Positions 53,096-64,000 of a stretch of DNA of 64,000 nucleotides are shown one piece after another. Within the stretch, counting starts at the first letter, position 1. Each line of letters starts with the position of its first letter. Origin of the DNA: Rugamonas apoptosis (lineage in GTDB: Bacteria > Pseudomonadota > Gammaproteobacteria > Burkholderiales > Burkholderiaceae_D); contig NZ_JACEZU010000008.1 in NCBI RefSeq assembly GCF_014042355.1, positions 124,001 through 188,000 of the forward strand, given 5' to 3'. The notes beneath the pieces are model-generated. The model did no database searches. It worked only from the letters and a program-made list of their open reading frames with translations, and was not told the origin of the DNA. The position numbers and the translations under genes are program-made.

Positions 53096-53176
53096 TGCGA
53101 TCACACGTGGAGAAGCTGCGTTGGCTCTTCCTTGTCTGTTCCGTTTACCCCCTAACTCTTTTGGACCGAGGAATAC

Positions 53177-54298
53177 ATGACGCTCAAAGCCACCCCGCTC
53201 AATCAAGCCCACCGCGACGCGGGCGCCCGCATGGTCGATTTCGGCGGCTGGGACATGCCCGTCAACTACGGTTCGCAGATCGAGGAACACCATGCCGTGC
53301 GCACCGACGTCGGCATGTTCGACGTGGCCCACATGTGCGTGGTCGACATCAAGGGCGACAAGGTGCGCGGTTTCCTGCGCGGCCTGCTGGCCAACAACGT
53401 CGACAAATTGCAGGTGTCGGGCAAGGCCCTGTACTCGTGCATGCTCAATCCCCAGGGTTTCGTGATCGACGACCTGATCGTCTACTTCATCAACGAAAGC
53501 TGGTTCCGCCTGGTGGTCAACGCCGGCACGGCCGAGAAGGACGTGGCCTGGATGCAGGCCCAGAACGACGCCACCAACAGCGGCCTGACCATCACCCAGC
53601 GCCGCGATGGCGCCAACGCCATGGCGCTGATCGCCGTGCAAGGCCCGAACGCGCGCGCCAAGGTGTGGCAAGTGATCCCTGAAGCGCAAGCGGCGACGGC
53701 CGACATGAAGCCGTTCAACGTGGCCTTCGCCCAAAGCGCCGTGTTCGGCGAAGCGATGGTGGCGCGCACCGGCTATACGGGCGAAGATGGCTTCGAAATC
53801 GGCGTGGCCGCCGAGCAGGCCGTGGCCCTGTGGAACGCGCTGGCCGCCGCCGGCGTGAAACCGGCCGGCCTGGGCGCGCGCGACACGCTGCGGCTGGAAG
53901 CGGGCATGAATCTGTACGGCCAGGACATGGACGAAACCGTCAACCCGCTGGACGCGGGCCTGGCCTGGACCATCGACCTGGTGTCGCCGCGCGACTTCAT
54001 CGGCAAGGCCGCGCTGGAAAAAATGGGCCAGAACGCCCAGTTCGTGGGCCTGGTGCTGCGCGAAAAAGGCGGCGTGCTGCGCGCCCACCAGAAAGTCATC
54101 GTGGCCGGCAGCGACGCCACCGGCGAGATCACCAGCGGCACCTTCAGCCCCACCATGCAGCAGGCCATCGCGCTGGCGCGCGTGCCGATGGGCGTGGCCG
54201 TGGGCGACACCGTGCAGGTGGAAATCCGCGACAAGAAGCTGGCCGCCTCGGTCGTCAAGCTGCCGTTCGTGCGTAACGGTAAAATCCTGGTTGCCTGA
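53177..54298 (+). CDS. gcvT: Aminomethyltransferase (glycine cleavage T protein)
   Basis: Protein of 373 residues that releases ammonia from the aminomethyl-lipoyl H protein and forms 5,10-methylene-tetrahydrofolate. Family marks: [20 protein letters not shown] at the start, the folate-site Asp in [12 protein letters not shown] block, [11 protein letters not shown], and [21 protein letters not shown] as separate conserved parts. The ATG follows GAGGAAT. First gene of the riboswitch-controlled gcvTHP operon. Confidence 0.97.
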   Translation: MTLKATPLNQAHRDAGARMVDFGGWDMPVNYGSQIEEHHAVRTDVGMFDVAHMCVVDIKGDKVRGFLRGLLANNVDKLQVSGKALYSCMLNPQGFVIDDLIVYFINESWFRLVVNAGTAEKDVAWMQAQNDATNSGLTITQRRDGANAMALIAVQGPNARAKVWQVIPEAQAATADMKPFNVAFAQSAVFGEAMVARTGYTGEDGFEIGVAAEQAVALWNALAAAGVKPAGLGARDTLRLEAGMNLYGQDMDETVNPLDAGLAWTIDLVSPRDFIGKAALEKMGQNAQFVGLVLREKGGVLRAHQKVIVAGSDATGEITSGTFSPTMQQAIALARVPMGVAVGDTVQVEIRDKKLAASVVKLPFVRNGKILVA

Positions 54299-54378
54299 CC
54301 CTTACGCGAACCGTACCAGCTGCATACGCGAACACTACGATTTATATAATTTATAACCATTCATCATTGGAGCCCTAC

Positions 54379-54756
54379 ATGAACATCCCTGCAGACCTGA
54401 AGTACACCGAATCCCACGAGTGGGTACGCCTGGAAGCTGACGGCACCGTCACCGTCGGCATCACCGAGTACGCACAGGACGCGCTGGGCGACATCGTCTT
54501 CGTGGAACTGCCGAAAGTGGGCACCACCTACGGCGCCGGCGACGACGCGGCCGTGGTGGAATCGGTCAAGGCGGCCAGCGACATCTACGCCCCCGTGGCC
54601 GGTGAAGTGGTAGCCATCAACGAAGACGTGGTGAACGCGCCCGAGTCGATCAACGCCGACGCCTACGGCGCCTGGATGTTCAAGATCAAGCCGGCCGACG
54701 CCAACGCCATCAACGGCCTGCTGGACGCGGCCGCCTACGGCAAGGCTACCGCCTAA
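54379..54756 (+). CDS. gcvH: Glycine cleavage system H protein
   Basis: Lipoyl carrier of 125 residues from the ATG at 54379 (GGAG upstream; an ATG at 54367 is also in frame). The lipoylated residue is Lys64 in [18 protein letters not shown]. The start [12 protein letters not shown] and the [12 protein letters not shown] block are typical. It shuttles the aminomethyl group between P, T and L proteins. It lies 80 bp after gcvT. Confidence 0.97.
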   Translation: MNIPADLKYTESHEWVRLEADGTVTVGITEYAQDALGDIVFVELPKVGTTYGAGDDAAVVESVKAASDIYAPVAGEVVAINEDVVNAPESINADAYGAWMFKIKPADANAINGLLDAAAYGKATA

Positions 54757-54768
54757 GACCGGAACCGG

Positions 54769-54792
54769 GCCAGCCTTCGCGCTGGCTTTTTT
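54769..54792 (+). terminator. Terminator-like hairpin between gcvH and gcvP
   Basis: GCCAGC, loop CTTCGC and GCTGGC are followed by six T, 12 bases past the gcvH stop. It is in mid-operon, about 60 bp before gcvP, so it probably reduces gcvP relative to gcvT and gcvH rather than ending the operon. Confidence 0.7.
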
Positions 54793-54854
54793 CCTGTCCG
54801 GCCGCCGCCCTCCCCGGCGCCCCCCCCCTCTCCTCTTTTTCGCCCTGACACATC

Positions 54855-57743
<2,889 letters not shown>

Positions 57744-57764
57744 AGCGACAGGATCGGCTTCAGC

Positions 57765-57788
57765 ACCGCGCGGTCGACGCCGCGCGGT
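57765..57788. repeat. Inverted repeat between convergent gcvP and chemoreceptor genes
   Basis: ACCGCGCGG, loop TCGACG, CCGCGCGGT: nine perfect pairs, 21 bases past the gcvP stop and ending at the last base of the chemoreceptor stop codon. It probably serves as a two-way 3' end; no T tract is seen. Confidence 0.7.
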
Positions 57789-59437
57789 CAGCGCCGATTC
57801 GACGCCAGACGCAGGCGGGCCACCTGGCTCGTTCCTGCGTTTTTTTTCGTCCCGACGGCCACAGCCAGCTCGGGCCGGGCGGGCGGGTCGTCCAGCTTGA
57901 ACAGGGTGACCGCTTGCGACAGGCTCACGGCTTGCTGCTGCAGGCTGCAAGCGGCGGCGGCCGCCTGTTCCACCAGCGCCATGTTCTGCTGGGTGACCTG
58001 GTCCATCTGGACCATGGCGTGGTTGACGTCCTGCAGCCCGGCCGCCTGCTCGGCGCTGGCCTGGCTGATCTGGCTGATGATGTCGCCCACCTGGCGCACC
58101 GAGGTGACGATATCGGCCATGCTGGCACCGGCTTCCTCCACCGACCGGCTGCCCCCTTCGATCTCGGCCACGGATTGCGCGATCAGCGCCTTGATCTCGC
58201 GCGCCGCCGTGGCCGAGCGCTGGGCCAGCGTGCGCACTTCGCTGGCCACCACGCCGAAGCCGCGCCCATGCTCGCCGGCGCGGGCCGCCTCCACGGCCGC
58301 GTTCAGCGCCAGCAGGTTGGTCTGGAACGCGATGCCGTCGATCACGCCGACGATCTCCACCACCTTGCGCGAGCTGCCCCGGATCGAGGCCATCGTCACT
58401 TCCAGCCGCTGCACCACGCTGCCGCCGCGCACGGCGAAACCGGTGGCGCTGCGGGCCAGTTCATTGGCCAGTTGCGCGTTGCTGGCCGTCTCGCTGACGG
58501 TGGCCGTCAATTCCTGCATCGAGCTGGCCGTCTCCTCCAGCGAACTGGCTTGCGCTTCCGTGCGCTCCGACAGGTCGGCGTTGCCGGCCGCGATCTCGCG
58601 CGAGGCGCTGTCAATGGTCTGGGCCGAGGCCAGGATGGTGCGCAGCGTGGTGTTCAGGTTGCGGATGCTGGTGTCGAGCGCGCGCGAGGTTTCCGCGATC
58701 TCGTCCTTGCCGTAGCTGCGCTGCTTGACGGTCAGGTTGCCTTCGGCCAGGTCGACGGCGGCTTCGCCGATCTCGCGCACCTCCTTCAGCAGCGCGTTGC
58801 GCACGGCCATCGTCACCAGCAGCGACAGCGCGATCGACAGCGCCACCACCACCGGCAACAGGGTCGACAGGGTGCGGAACTGCGCCTGCGCGTCCTGGTA
58901 GGCCTGTTCGCCCAGGCTTTGCTCCAGCCGCGACAGCTGTTCCAGGCGCTGGGCCAGCGCATCGAACGCGCGCTCGGCCTTGGACATGGCGTTGGTGGCC
59001 ATGGAGGAGTCGACCGAGCTCATTTCCACCACGTCGCCGATGGCCTTCACGTACAGCGCGTGGGCCGCGTGCGATTCGGCCACCAGCGCGTGCTCGCCGG
59101 CGCTGGCGCCGGTGGCCTGTTCCAGCTTGCCGTACTGGCCGTCGAGCGCCGCGTGGCGCGCGTGGATCTCGCGCACCAGCGCGTCCACGCGGGGCGCGGA
59201 GAAGCTGGCGTTGATCCAGGTCAGCAACTGGTACGCCTGCGTGTGGGCGCGGTTGGCGCCGGCCACCAGGTCGGCCGCCGCCTTGCTGCGCGCGGCGCGC
59301 TGCTGCACCAGGTTTTCCAGCAAGCCGTTCTGGCGCACCAGCCCGTAGTAAGCGCCGGCCGACAGCACCACCAGCAGCAACAGCACCACGCCGGGCGCCA
59401 GCAGCAGCTTGGGACCTATCCGTAGTTTGCTCAGCAT
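57788..59437 (-). CDS. Methyl-accepting chemotaxis protein
   Basis: Chemoreceptor of 549 residues from the ATG at 59437 (an ATG at 59464 adds nine). Helix one (about 11-33) precedes a periplasmic helical bundle to about residue 190 with no Cache or PAS motif. Helix two, a HAMP domain (KEVREIGEAAVDLAEGNL) and the signalling domain follow, with the hairpin tip GIAFQTNLLALNAAVEAARAGE. The end of the protein lacks the NWETF pentapeptide for CheR/CheB tethering. The signal is unknown. A separate periplasmic Cache protein is encoded directly upstream on the same strand. Confidence 0.93.
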   Translation of the reverse strand: MLSKLRIGPKLLLAPGVVLLLLVVLSAGAYYGLVRQNGLLENLVQQRAARSKAAADLVAGANRAHTQAYQLLTWINASFSAPRVDALVREIHARHAALDGQYGKLEQATGASAGEHALVAESHAAHALYVKAIGDVVEMSSVDSSMATNAMSKAERAFDALAQRLEQLSRLEQSLGEQAYQDAQAQFRTLSTLLPVVVALSIALSLLVTMAVRNALLKEVREIGEAAVDLAEGNLTVKQRSYGKDEIAETSRALDTSIRNLNTTLRTILASAQTIDSASREIAAGNADLSERTEAQASSLEETASSMQELTATVSETASNAQLANELARSATGFAVRGGSVVQRLEVTMASIRGSSRKVVEIVGVIDGIAFQTNLLALNAAVEAARAGEHGRGFGVVASEVRTLAQRSATAAREIKALIAQSVAEIEGGSRSVEEAGASMADIVTSVRQVGDIISQISQASAEQAAGLQDVNHAMVQMDQVTQQNMALVEQAAAAACSLQQQAVSLSQAVTLFKLDDPPARPELAVAVGTKKNAGTSQVARLRLASNRR

Positions 59438-59491
59438 AGTGTTCCAGACCCGAAAAGGAAGCATGGCGCGGGCCGCCGCGCCGGCGCGCCG

Positions 59492-59929
59492 TCAATGCTT
59501 GTAGATGCCTGCCTCCAGCGCCACGTCGCCCACCCGCAGCACATAGGTGGACTTGGCTTCCACCTTGCCCGTCTCCGGATTGCGGAACTTGTAGTCCACC
59601 CAGCCATGGCCCTTGCCCTTGGCCAGCGCCAGCAACTCCTGGCGGAACGGCTTGCCGTCGGCGTCAGGCACGTCCAGCAGGTTTTTGCCGATCAGGGCCT
59701 TGGTGGGATGGGCGACGGTGATGCCGTCCAGGTCGCGCATGGCCAGGTACAGCGCGCCCTGGTTGAATTCCGGATCCTTGTTGTTGATCTTGGCGATCAT
59801 GTCGGCCTTGCCGTGCTGCTTGACGAACTGGGCGCCCCGCTCGGCCAGCGCCACCGCATCCTTCTCGCCGGGCGCCGCCAGCGCAAGTTGACAACACAAC
59901 AACAATGCCACATACAGCAGCTTGTTCAT
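59492..59929 (-). CDS. Secreted single-Cache-domain protein
   Basis: Protein of 145 residues: a signal peptide (MNKLLYVALLLCCQLALA) followed by only a type-2 Cache (sCache_2) domain with QGALYLAMRDLDGITVAHPTK as its core, then GKNLLDVPDADGKPF and WVDYKFRNPETG as usual blocks. Cache domains of this type sense small organic acids, normally as part of a chemoreceptor or kinase. Here the domain is free in the periplasm, ending about 54 bp before the chemoreceptor start, so it may bind a ligand and dock on that receptor. Confidence 0.88.
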   Translation of the reverse strand: MNKLLYVALLLCCQLALAAPGEKDAVALAERGAQFVKQHGKADMIAKINNKDPEFNQGALYLAMRDLDGITVAHPTKALIGKNLLDVPDADGKPFRQELLALAKGKGHGWVDYKFRNPETGKVEAKSTYVLRVGDVALEAGIYKH

Positions 59930-60124
59930 GGTGGTTCCTCTTGTGGATGTCCCGCATCCCGGCCGCGCCGCCGGACGGGTATGATAGGCGGCGAGGCGTT
60001 ACCCCGGCCGGCCCCAGACTCGTTCTTGCCTGAGCGCATGTCGTAATCTACGCCGTCCCGTCCGCCGCAATCTTGCGCTGGCTCAATCCATCGGCTGCCA
60101 CGCGCGGCCAACAACTGGAGTCGC

Positions 60125-60463
60125 ATGAAACCATCCATTAAAGCGGCACTGTGGTCGGCGCTGGCATTTCCCGGCCTGGGCCACCTGCTGGTATTGCGCC
60201 GCCCCCTGCGCGGCTGCGCCTTCCTGCTGCCGACGGCGCTGGCCTGGGCCTACCTGCTGGGCCACCTGCTGCCGCTGCTGAACACGTTGAGCGAACAACT
60301 GGCCAATGGCAGCCTGGCGCCCGATCCCGAGCAGATCGCGCAGCGGGTGACCGAGGCCGGGATGGGTGGTGCCGGGCCCGGCGTGGCGCTGGCCGTGTGC
60401 ACCGTCTGTTGGATAGGCAGCGTGGCGGACTCGTTCCTGGCCAGCCCACGCCCGCAGCCATGA
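60125..60463 (+). CDS. Small membrane protein of unknown function
   Basis: Protein of 112 residues behind a clear GGAG site. A hydrophobic, Gly- and Pro-containing N-terminal half gives two helices (about 8-28 and 33-52, with PGLGHLLVLRRPLRGCAF between them), followed by a soluble loop and a third helix near 88-105. PGLGHLL with an RR-G turn recalls small TM2-like or DUF proteins, but I cannot name the family. It is a single gene divergent from the Cache gene. Confidence 0.6.
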   Translation: MKPSIKAALWSALAFPGLGHLLVLRRPLRGCAFLLPTALAWAYLLGHLLPLLNTLSEQLANGSLAPDPEQIAQRVTEAGMGGAGPGVALAVCTVCWIGSVADSFLASPRPQP

Positions 60464-60649
60464 GGACGACCCCAGGTCATCAAACAAGCCACATAGTGAT
60501 TACTGCCAAGATAATTATGTTGCGCTGCTCCCATGGCCAGACTGTACTTTCTCCCCGGGAACTGTCACCATACCGGAGTAGATTATTGACCATCAGTCGC
60601 AACACCTTGAAGGTTCCGGCCTGCCTGTTTCCTTCCCTGGAACCCATGC

Positions 60650-62671
60650 ATGACTAACACATTCCGGCCCGCACGGGCCGCCGCGATCCGGGCCGGCCAG
60701 GCGGCCGCCCTGCTGCTGTTGCTGGGCGTGCGCGCGCCAGCCGCCGGCGCCATCACGCCCGGCGGCGACCAGGACTTGACGACGCTGCCGCTGGAGCAGT
60801 TGTTGGCGCTCGACGTCTACAGCGCCTCGCGCTACAGCCAGCAGACCAGCGAAGCACCGTCCAATGTGACCGTGATCAGCGCTGGCGACATCCGTGCCTA
60901 CGGCTGGCGGACCCTGGCCGACGTGCTGCGCAGCGTGCGCGGCCTGTACGTGAGCTACGACCGCAACTACAGCTACCTGGGCGCGCGCGGCTTCCTGCGC
61001 CCGGGCGACTACAACACCCGCTTCCTGGTCCAGATCGACGGCAACCGCATCAACGACGCCGTCTACGACCAGGCCCCGCTGGGCGAGGAATTCCCGCTCG
61101 ACCTGGAACTGGTGGAGCGGATCGAATACGTGTCCGGCCCCGGCTCGTCCGTGTACGGCGCCAACGCCTTCTTCGGCGTGATCAACGTGATCACGCGCCG
61201 GCCCCAGGAACTGGAAGGGGTGCGCGCCACCGTGGACGGCGGCCAGGCCGGCAGCCGGCGCGGCACCGGCAGCTACGGCTGGCGCGACGGCCACGGCAAC
61301 GAGCTGCTGTTGGCCGCCAGCCGCTACAAGAGCGACGGCCGCGACCAGTACTACGCCGTCTACGATACGCCGCAGCAGAACAACGGCGTGGCCCACGGCC
61401 TCGATTACGAAACCTCGCAGCGGCTGTACGCCAAGGCCATCAGCGGCCCATTCACGCTGTCGCTGCTGCACGGCGACCGGCCCAAGGGCGTGCCCACCGC
61501 CTCGTTCAGCCAGGCTTTCAACGACCCGCGCTCGCACACCGTCGACACCCAGAACTACGTCAGCCTCGATTACCGCGACACGGTGGCGCCGGCCACGGAA
61601 CTGAGCGCGCGCCTGTACTGGGGCAGCTACGATTCGCTGGGCGACTACGTCACCGACAACGCCGAGCGCACCCTCAACCGCGACTTGAGCAACGGCCGCT
61701 GGTGGGGCGCCGAGGCGCGCATGTTGTCAACCGCCGTGGCCGGCCACAAGCTGATGGTGGGCGCCGAATACCAGCACGACTACCGGCTGCGGCTGCTCAA
61801 CTATGATCTGGCGCCTTACCAGTCCTACCTGAACGAAAACCACGCCGGCCAGCGCTATGGTCTGTTCCTGGCCGACGAGCTGCGGCTGGCCGCGCCGCTG
61901 CTGCTGAACGCCGGCCTGCGCTACGACCACCACACCAGCACCGGCGGCGTATTCAATCCGCGCGTGGCGCTGATCGACCAACTGGCGCCCGACACCACCC
62001 TCAAGGCCATCTACGGCAGCGCCTACCGCACGCCCAACATCTACGAGCGCTACTACGCCTTCATCGGTGACGGCGGCCAGTTGGCCAACCCGGCGCTGGC
62101 GCGCGAGCGCATCCGCAGTACGGAACTGGTGCTGACTCGCCAGTGGCAAGCCAGCCGCCGCCTGACCGTCAGCATGTTCCATAACGACGTGTCGGGCCTG
62201 ATCTCGCAAGTGACGGATGCGGCCAGCGGCCTGCCCATCTTCCTCAACACCGGCACGCCCTCGGCGCGCGGACTGGAGGCCGAATATGAGCACAACTGGA
62301 GCCCCGAGGCCCGGCTGCGCGCCAGCTACAGTTGGCAGCGCGTGCACCGGGACGGCGCCGACACCGTCGATTCGCCCGTCCACCTGGCCAAGCTCAATCT
62401 CACCCTGCCCCTGGACGGACCATGGCGCGCCGGGCTGGAAACCCAATACATGGGGCCGCGCGACACGGTGCGCGGCGGGCGCACGGGTGGCTTCCTGCTG
62501 GCCAACCTGAACCTGTTCAGCGTGCGCCTGACCCGCCACACGGACCTCGCGTTCAGCGTGCGCAACCTGGGCGACCGGCGCTACGCCGACCCGGTGGCCG
62601 ATTCGCAAGTGCTCGATACCGTGACCCAGGATGGCCGGCGGCTGAGCGCCCGCCTCACCGTCGACTACTGA
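60650..62671 (+). CDS. TonB-dependent receptor linked to a YfiR/GGDEF pair
   Basis: Outer-membrane receptor of 673 residues. After the signal peptide (to about residue 35) comes DLTTLPLEQLLALDVYSAS, the opening of a receptor subgroup that usually sits next to YfiR and signalling genes. The plug domain (about 55-170) has APSNVTVISAGDIRAYGWRTL and GPGSSVYGANAFFGVINVITRR; the rest is a 22-strand barrel ending in a hydrophobic Tyr. No STN domain is present. The ligand is unknown. It is followed by yfiR after four bases. Confidence 0.92.
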   Translation: MTNTFRPARAAAIRAGQAAALLLLLGVRAPAAGAITPGGDQDLTTLPLEQLLALDVYSASRYSQQTSEAPSNVTVISAGDIRAYGWRTLADVLRSVRGLYVSYDRNYSYLGARGFLRPGDYNTRFLVQIDGNRINDAVYDQAPLGEEFPLDLELVERIEYVSGPGSSVYGANAFFGVINVITRRPQELEGVRATVDGGQAGSRRGTGSYGWRDGHGNELLLAASRYKSDGRDQYYAVYDTPQQNNGVAHGLDYETSQRLYAKAISGPFTLSLLHGDRPKGVPTASFSQAFNDPRSHTVDTQNYVSLDYRDTVAPATELSARLYWGSYDSLGDYVTDNAERTLNRDLSNGRWWGAEARMLSTAVAGHKLMVGAEYQHDYRLRLLNYDLAPYQSYLNENHAGQRYGLFLADELRLAAPLLLNAGLRYDHHTSTGGVFNPRVALIDQLAPDTTLKAIYGSAYRTPNIYERYYAFIGDGGQLANPALARERIRSTELVLTRQWQASRRLTVSMFHNDVSGLISQVTDAASGLPIFLNTGTPSARGLEAEYEHNWSPEARLRASYSWQRVHRDGADTVDSPVHLAKLNLTLPLDGPWRAGLETQYMGPRDTVRGGRTGGFLLANLNLFSVRLTRHTDLAFSVRNLGDRRYADPVADSQVLDTVTQDGRRLSARLTVDY

Positions 62672-62675
62672 CGCC

Positions 62676-63272
62676 ATGACCAGCCGCCCCGCCCCGTTCC
62701 CCCACGCCGACCGGCCGCCGCGCGCGCCGCGGCGACTGGGGCTGCGCGCGCTGGCGCGACTGGGGCTGCGCGGCCTGCTGCTGGCGGCCTGCTGCGGCTG
62801 CGGACTGGCGTCGGCCCAGGTGACGGAATACGACGTCAAGGCCGCCTTCGTGTTCAACTTCGCCGTGTTCACGGAATGGCCGGCCGAGGCCCTGCCGGGC
62901 GGCGCGCCATTGCAGCTGTGCGCCTTTCCCGGTAACGCCTTGCATGGCGCCCTGGCCGCACTGGGCGACAAGCAGATTAACGGCCACCGGGTACAGTTAC
63001 GCCAGCCCGGCAACGGCGCCAGTGCGCGCGCCTGCAACGTGCTGTTCCTCGATGGCCAGGACCGCGACCGGTGGCACACGCTGCGCCCGGAACTGGCCGG
63101 CGCCAGCGTGCTGACGGTGGCCGACGATCGCGTGATCGGCGCCGCCGGCGCCGTGCTGGCGCTGACCGTGGACCACGCCCGCATCGTGTTCGACGCCGAC
63201 CTGGCGGCCGCCCGCCTGGCCCGATTGACCATCAGCTCCAAGCTGCTGCGCCTGGCCAGGAGCGTGCAATGA
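62676..63272 (+). CDS. YfiR-family periplasmic regulator (DUF4154)
   Basis: Protein of 198 residues. A Pro/Arg-rich N terminus and a signal peptide to about residue 47 precede the YfiR domain, which starts YDVKAAFVFNFAVFTEWP, the family signature, and continues with LCAFPGNALHGAL and ISSKLLRLARSV at the end. In Pseudomonas, YfiR holds the diguanylate cyclase YfiN in check from the periplasm. A 16-bp direct repeat inside the signal-peptide codons (62733-62748, 62757-62772) duplicates the residues LGLR. Its stop overlaps the next ATG by four bases. Confidence 0.93.
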   Translation: MTSRPAPFPHADRPPRAPRRLGLRALARLGLRGLLLAACCGCGLASAQVTEYDVKAAFVFNFAVFTEWPAEALPGGAPLQLCAFPGNALHGALAALGDKQINGHRVQLRQPGNGASARACNVLFLDGQDRDRWHTLRPELAGASVLTVADDRVIGAAGAVLALTVDHARIVFDADLAAARLARLTISSKLLRLARSVQ

Positions 63273-64000
63273 TCGCCCGCGCCAGGATCTCCACCCGCGC
63301 ACTGGGCCGGCGCGTGGCGCACTTGAACATGCTGGCCGCCGGTGCCGCGCTGGCACTGGCCGGGGTGCTGCTGATCGTGGTCCAGTTCATCGCCCTGCGC
63401 GGCGCCCTGGTGGACGACTTGCAGGTGCAGGCCCGCATCGTGGGCAGCAACAGCAGCGCCGCCCTGATGTTCCAGGACCGCCGCGCCGGCGCCGAAACGC
63501 TGGCCGGCCTGGCCGCTTCGCCCCACGTGCAGAGCGCCGCCATCTACGGGCCGGCCGGCGCGCTGCTGGCCAGCTACCAGCGCCTGCCCACCAGCGCCCT
63601 GCCCCTCGCCGGCCCGCCACTGCCGCCCGCACATCATGCGTTCAGCGCGCGCCACGTGGAAGTGACGGAACCTGTGAGCGCCAACGGCGCGCGCATCGGC
63701 ACGGTGCTGATCCGCGCCACGATGACGCCGCTGTTTGAACGCCTGGCCAGCTTCGCCGGCTTCACGCTGGTGGTGGCGGCCGGCTCCTACGCGCTGGCCT
63801 GGCTGCTGGTGGCGCGCATGCGGCGCGCCGTGCAGCGGGCCGAGGACCACTTGCATTACCTGGCCCACGTCGACCCCATCACCGCCCTGCCCAACCGCAA
63901 CGCCTTCAACGACAGGCTGGCCACGGCGCTGGAGCACGCGGAGCGGCAGGAAACCAGCGTGGTGCTGCTGCTGCTCGACCTGGACAACTTCAAGGTGGTC
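63269..64000 (+). CDS. YfiN/TpbB-like diguanylate cyclase, 3' end outside window
   Basis: The frame opens at ATG 63269 (ATGA overlap with yfiR) and is still open at the window end; 244 residues are visible. Helix one is at about 20-42. A periplasmic CHASE8-type domain follows (VGSNSSAALMFQDRRAGAETL, LAASPHVQSAAIYGPAG), then helix two (about 175-195) and the start of a GGDEF domain (DPITALPNRNAF, LLLLDLDNFK). It should make cyclic di-GMP under YfiR control. Whether an EAL domain follows is beyond the window. Confidence 0.92.
   Translation, partial: MIARARISTRALGRRVAHLNMLAAGAALALAGVLLIVVQFIALRGALVDDLQVQARIVGSNSSAALMFQDRRAGAETLAGLAASPHVQSAAIYGPAGALLASYQRLPTSALPLAGPPLPPAHHAFSARHVEVTEPVSANGARIGTVLIRATMTPLFERLASFAGFTLVVAAGSYALAWLLVARMRRAVQRAEDHLHYLAHVDPITALPNRNAFNDRLATALEHAERQETSVVLLLLDLDNFKVV

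Noticed and set aside
62733..62772. CRISPR-like or mobile direct repeat in yfiR
   Set aside because: Only two 16-bp copies 24 bases apart inside signal-peptide codons; a simple internal duplication.

Overview
The window is high-GC, densely coded DNA from a betaproteobacterium of the Burkholderiales, most likely Oxalobacteraceae close to Massilia, Duganella or Janthinobacterium. This rests on the order rpsB-tsf-pyrH-frr-uppS-cdsA-dxr-rseP-bamA-skp-lpxD-fabZ-lpxA-lpxB-rnhB, on two PEP-CTERM proteins (one of the MHFG type), on the smc-zipA-ligA order, and on codon use. It is inference from content; no 16S or other marker is present. No rRNA, tRNA, CRISPR array, insertion sequence or prophage was seen.

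Layout. 1-2.9 kb: accessory type VI secretion material, with two tandem copies of a Tla3/DUF2875-like lipase-adaptor gene (the first cut by the window edge), a duplication junction between them, and a PAAR spike-tip gene. 3-6.7 kb, minus strand: sirtuin, EamA transporter, DUF4259 protein and an SPFH/NfeD membrane pair. 6.8-10.3 kb: ppsA and its divergent regulator ppsR. 10.3-11.5 kb: a receiver-EAL protein. 11.5-27.1 kb, minus strand: a long housekeeping run for translation, UMP kinase, isoprenoid and phospholipid precursors, outer-membrane assembly and lipid A synthesis. 27.5-37.7 kb, plus strand: MHFG PEP-CTERM protein, map, glnD, pseudouridine synthase, PilZ/YcgR-like protein, second PEP-CTERM protein, a small Cys-containing protein, phasin, and a DUF3141 protein with a PhaC-like catalytic triad. 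37.7-47.2 kb, minus strand: inward-rectifier K+ channel, def, galU, ligA, zipA, smc. 47.4-52.7 kb: PAP2 protein, hmp with an FNR-type site, a DUF1631 protein, and an orphan ClpP-like protease. 52.85-57.7 kb: a strong promoter, a tandem glycine riboswitch and gcvT-gcvH-gcvP. 57.8-59.9 kb, minus strand: a chemoreceptor preceded by a separate periplasmic Cache protein. 60.1-64 kb: a small membrane protein, then a TonB-receptor/YfiR/YfiN-like diguanylate cyclase set that runs off the end.

How the parts work together. PpsA is paired with its own kinase/phosphorylase. The riboswitch couples glycine level to glycine cleavage. Lipid A, BamA, Skp and RseP form an envelope-biogenesis block. Four proteins concern cyclic di-GMP (EAL, PilZ, YfiR, GGDEF). 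Phasin and the DUF3141 protein suggest polyhydroxyalkanoate granules.

The points most worth checking are: the mosaic ligA, whose first ~405 codons have clearly lower GC and different codon use from the rest of the gene and its neighbours; the tandem T6SS adaptor duplication with its visible junction; the TonB-YfiR-GGDEF set; the two-gene Cache/chemoreceptor arrangement; and a perfect 36-bp palindrome between hmp and the DUF1631 gene. I did not find a system that I can defend as wholly new.
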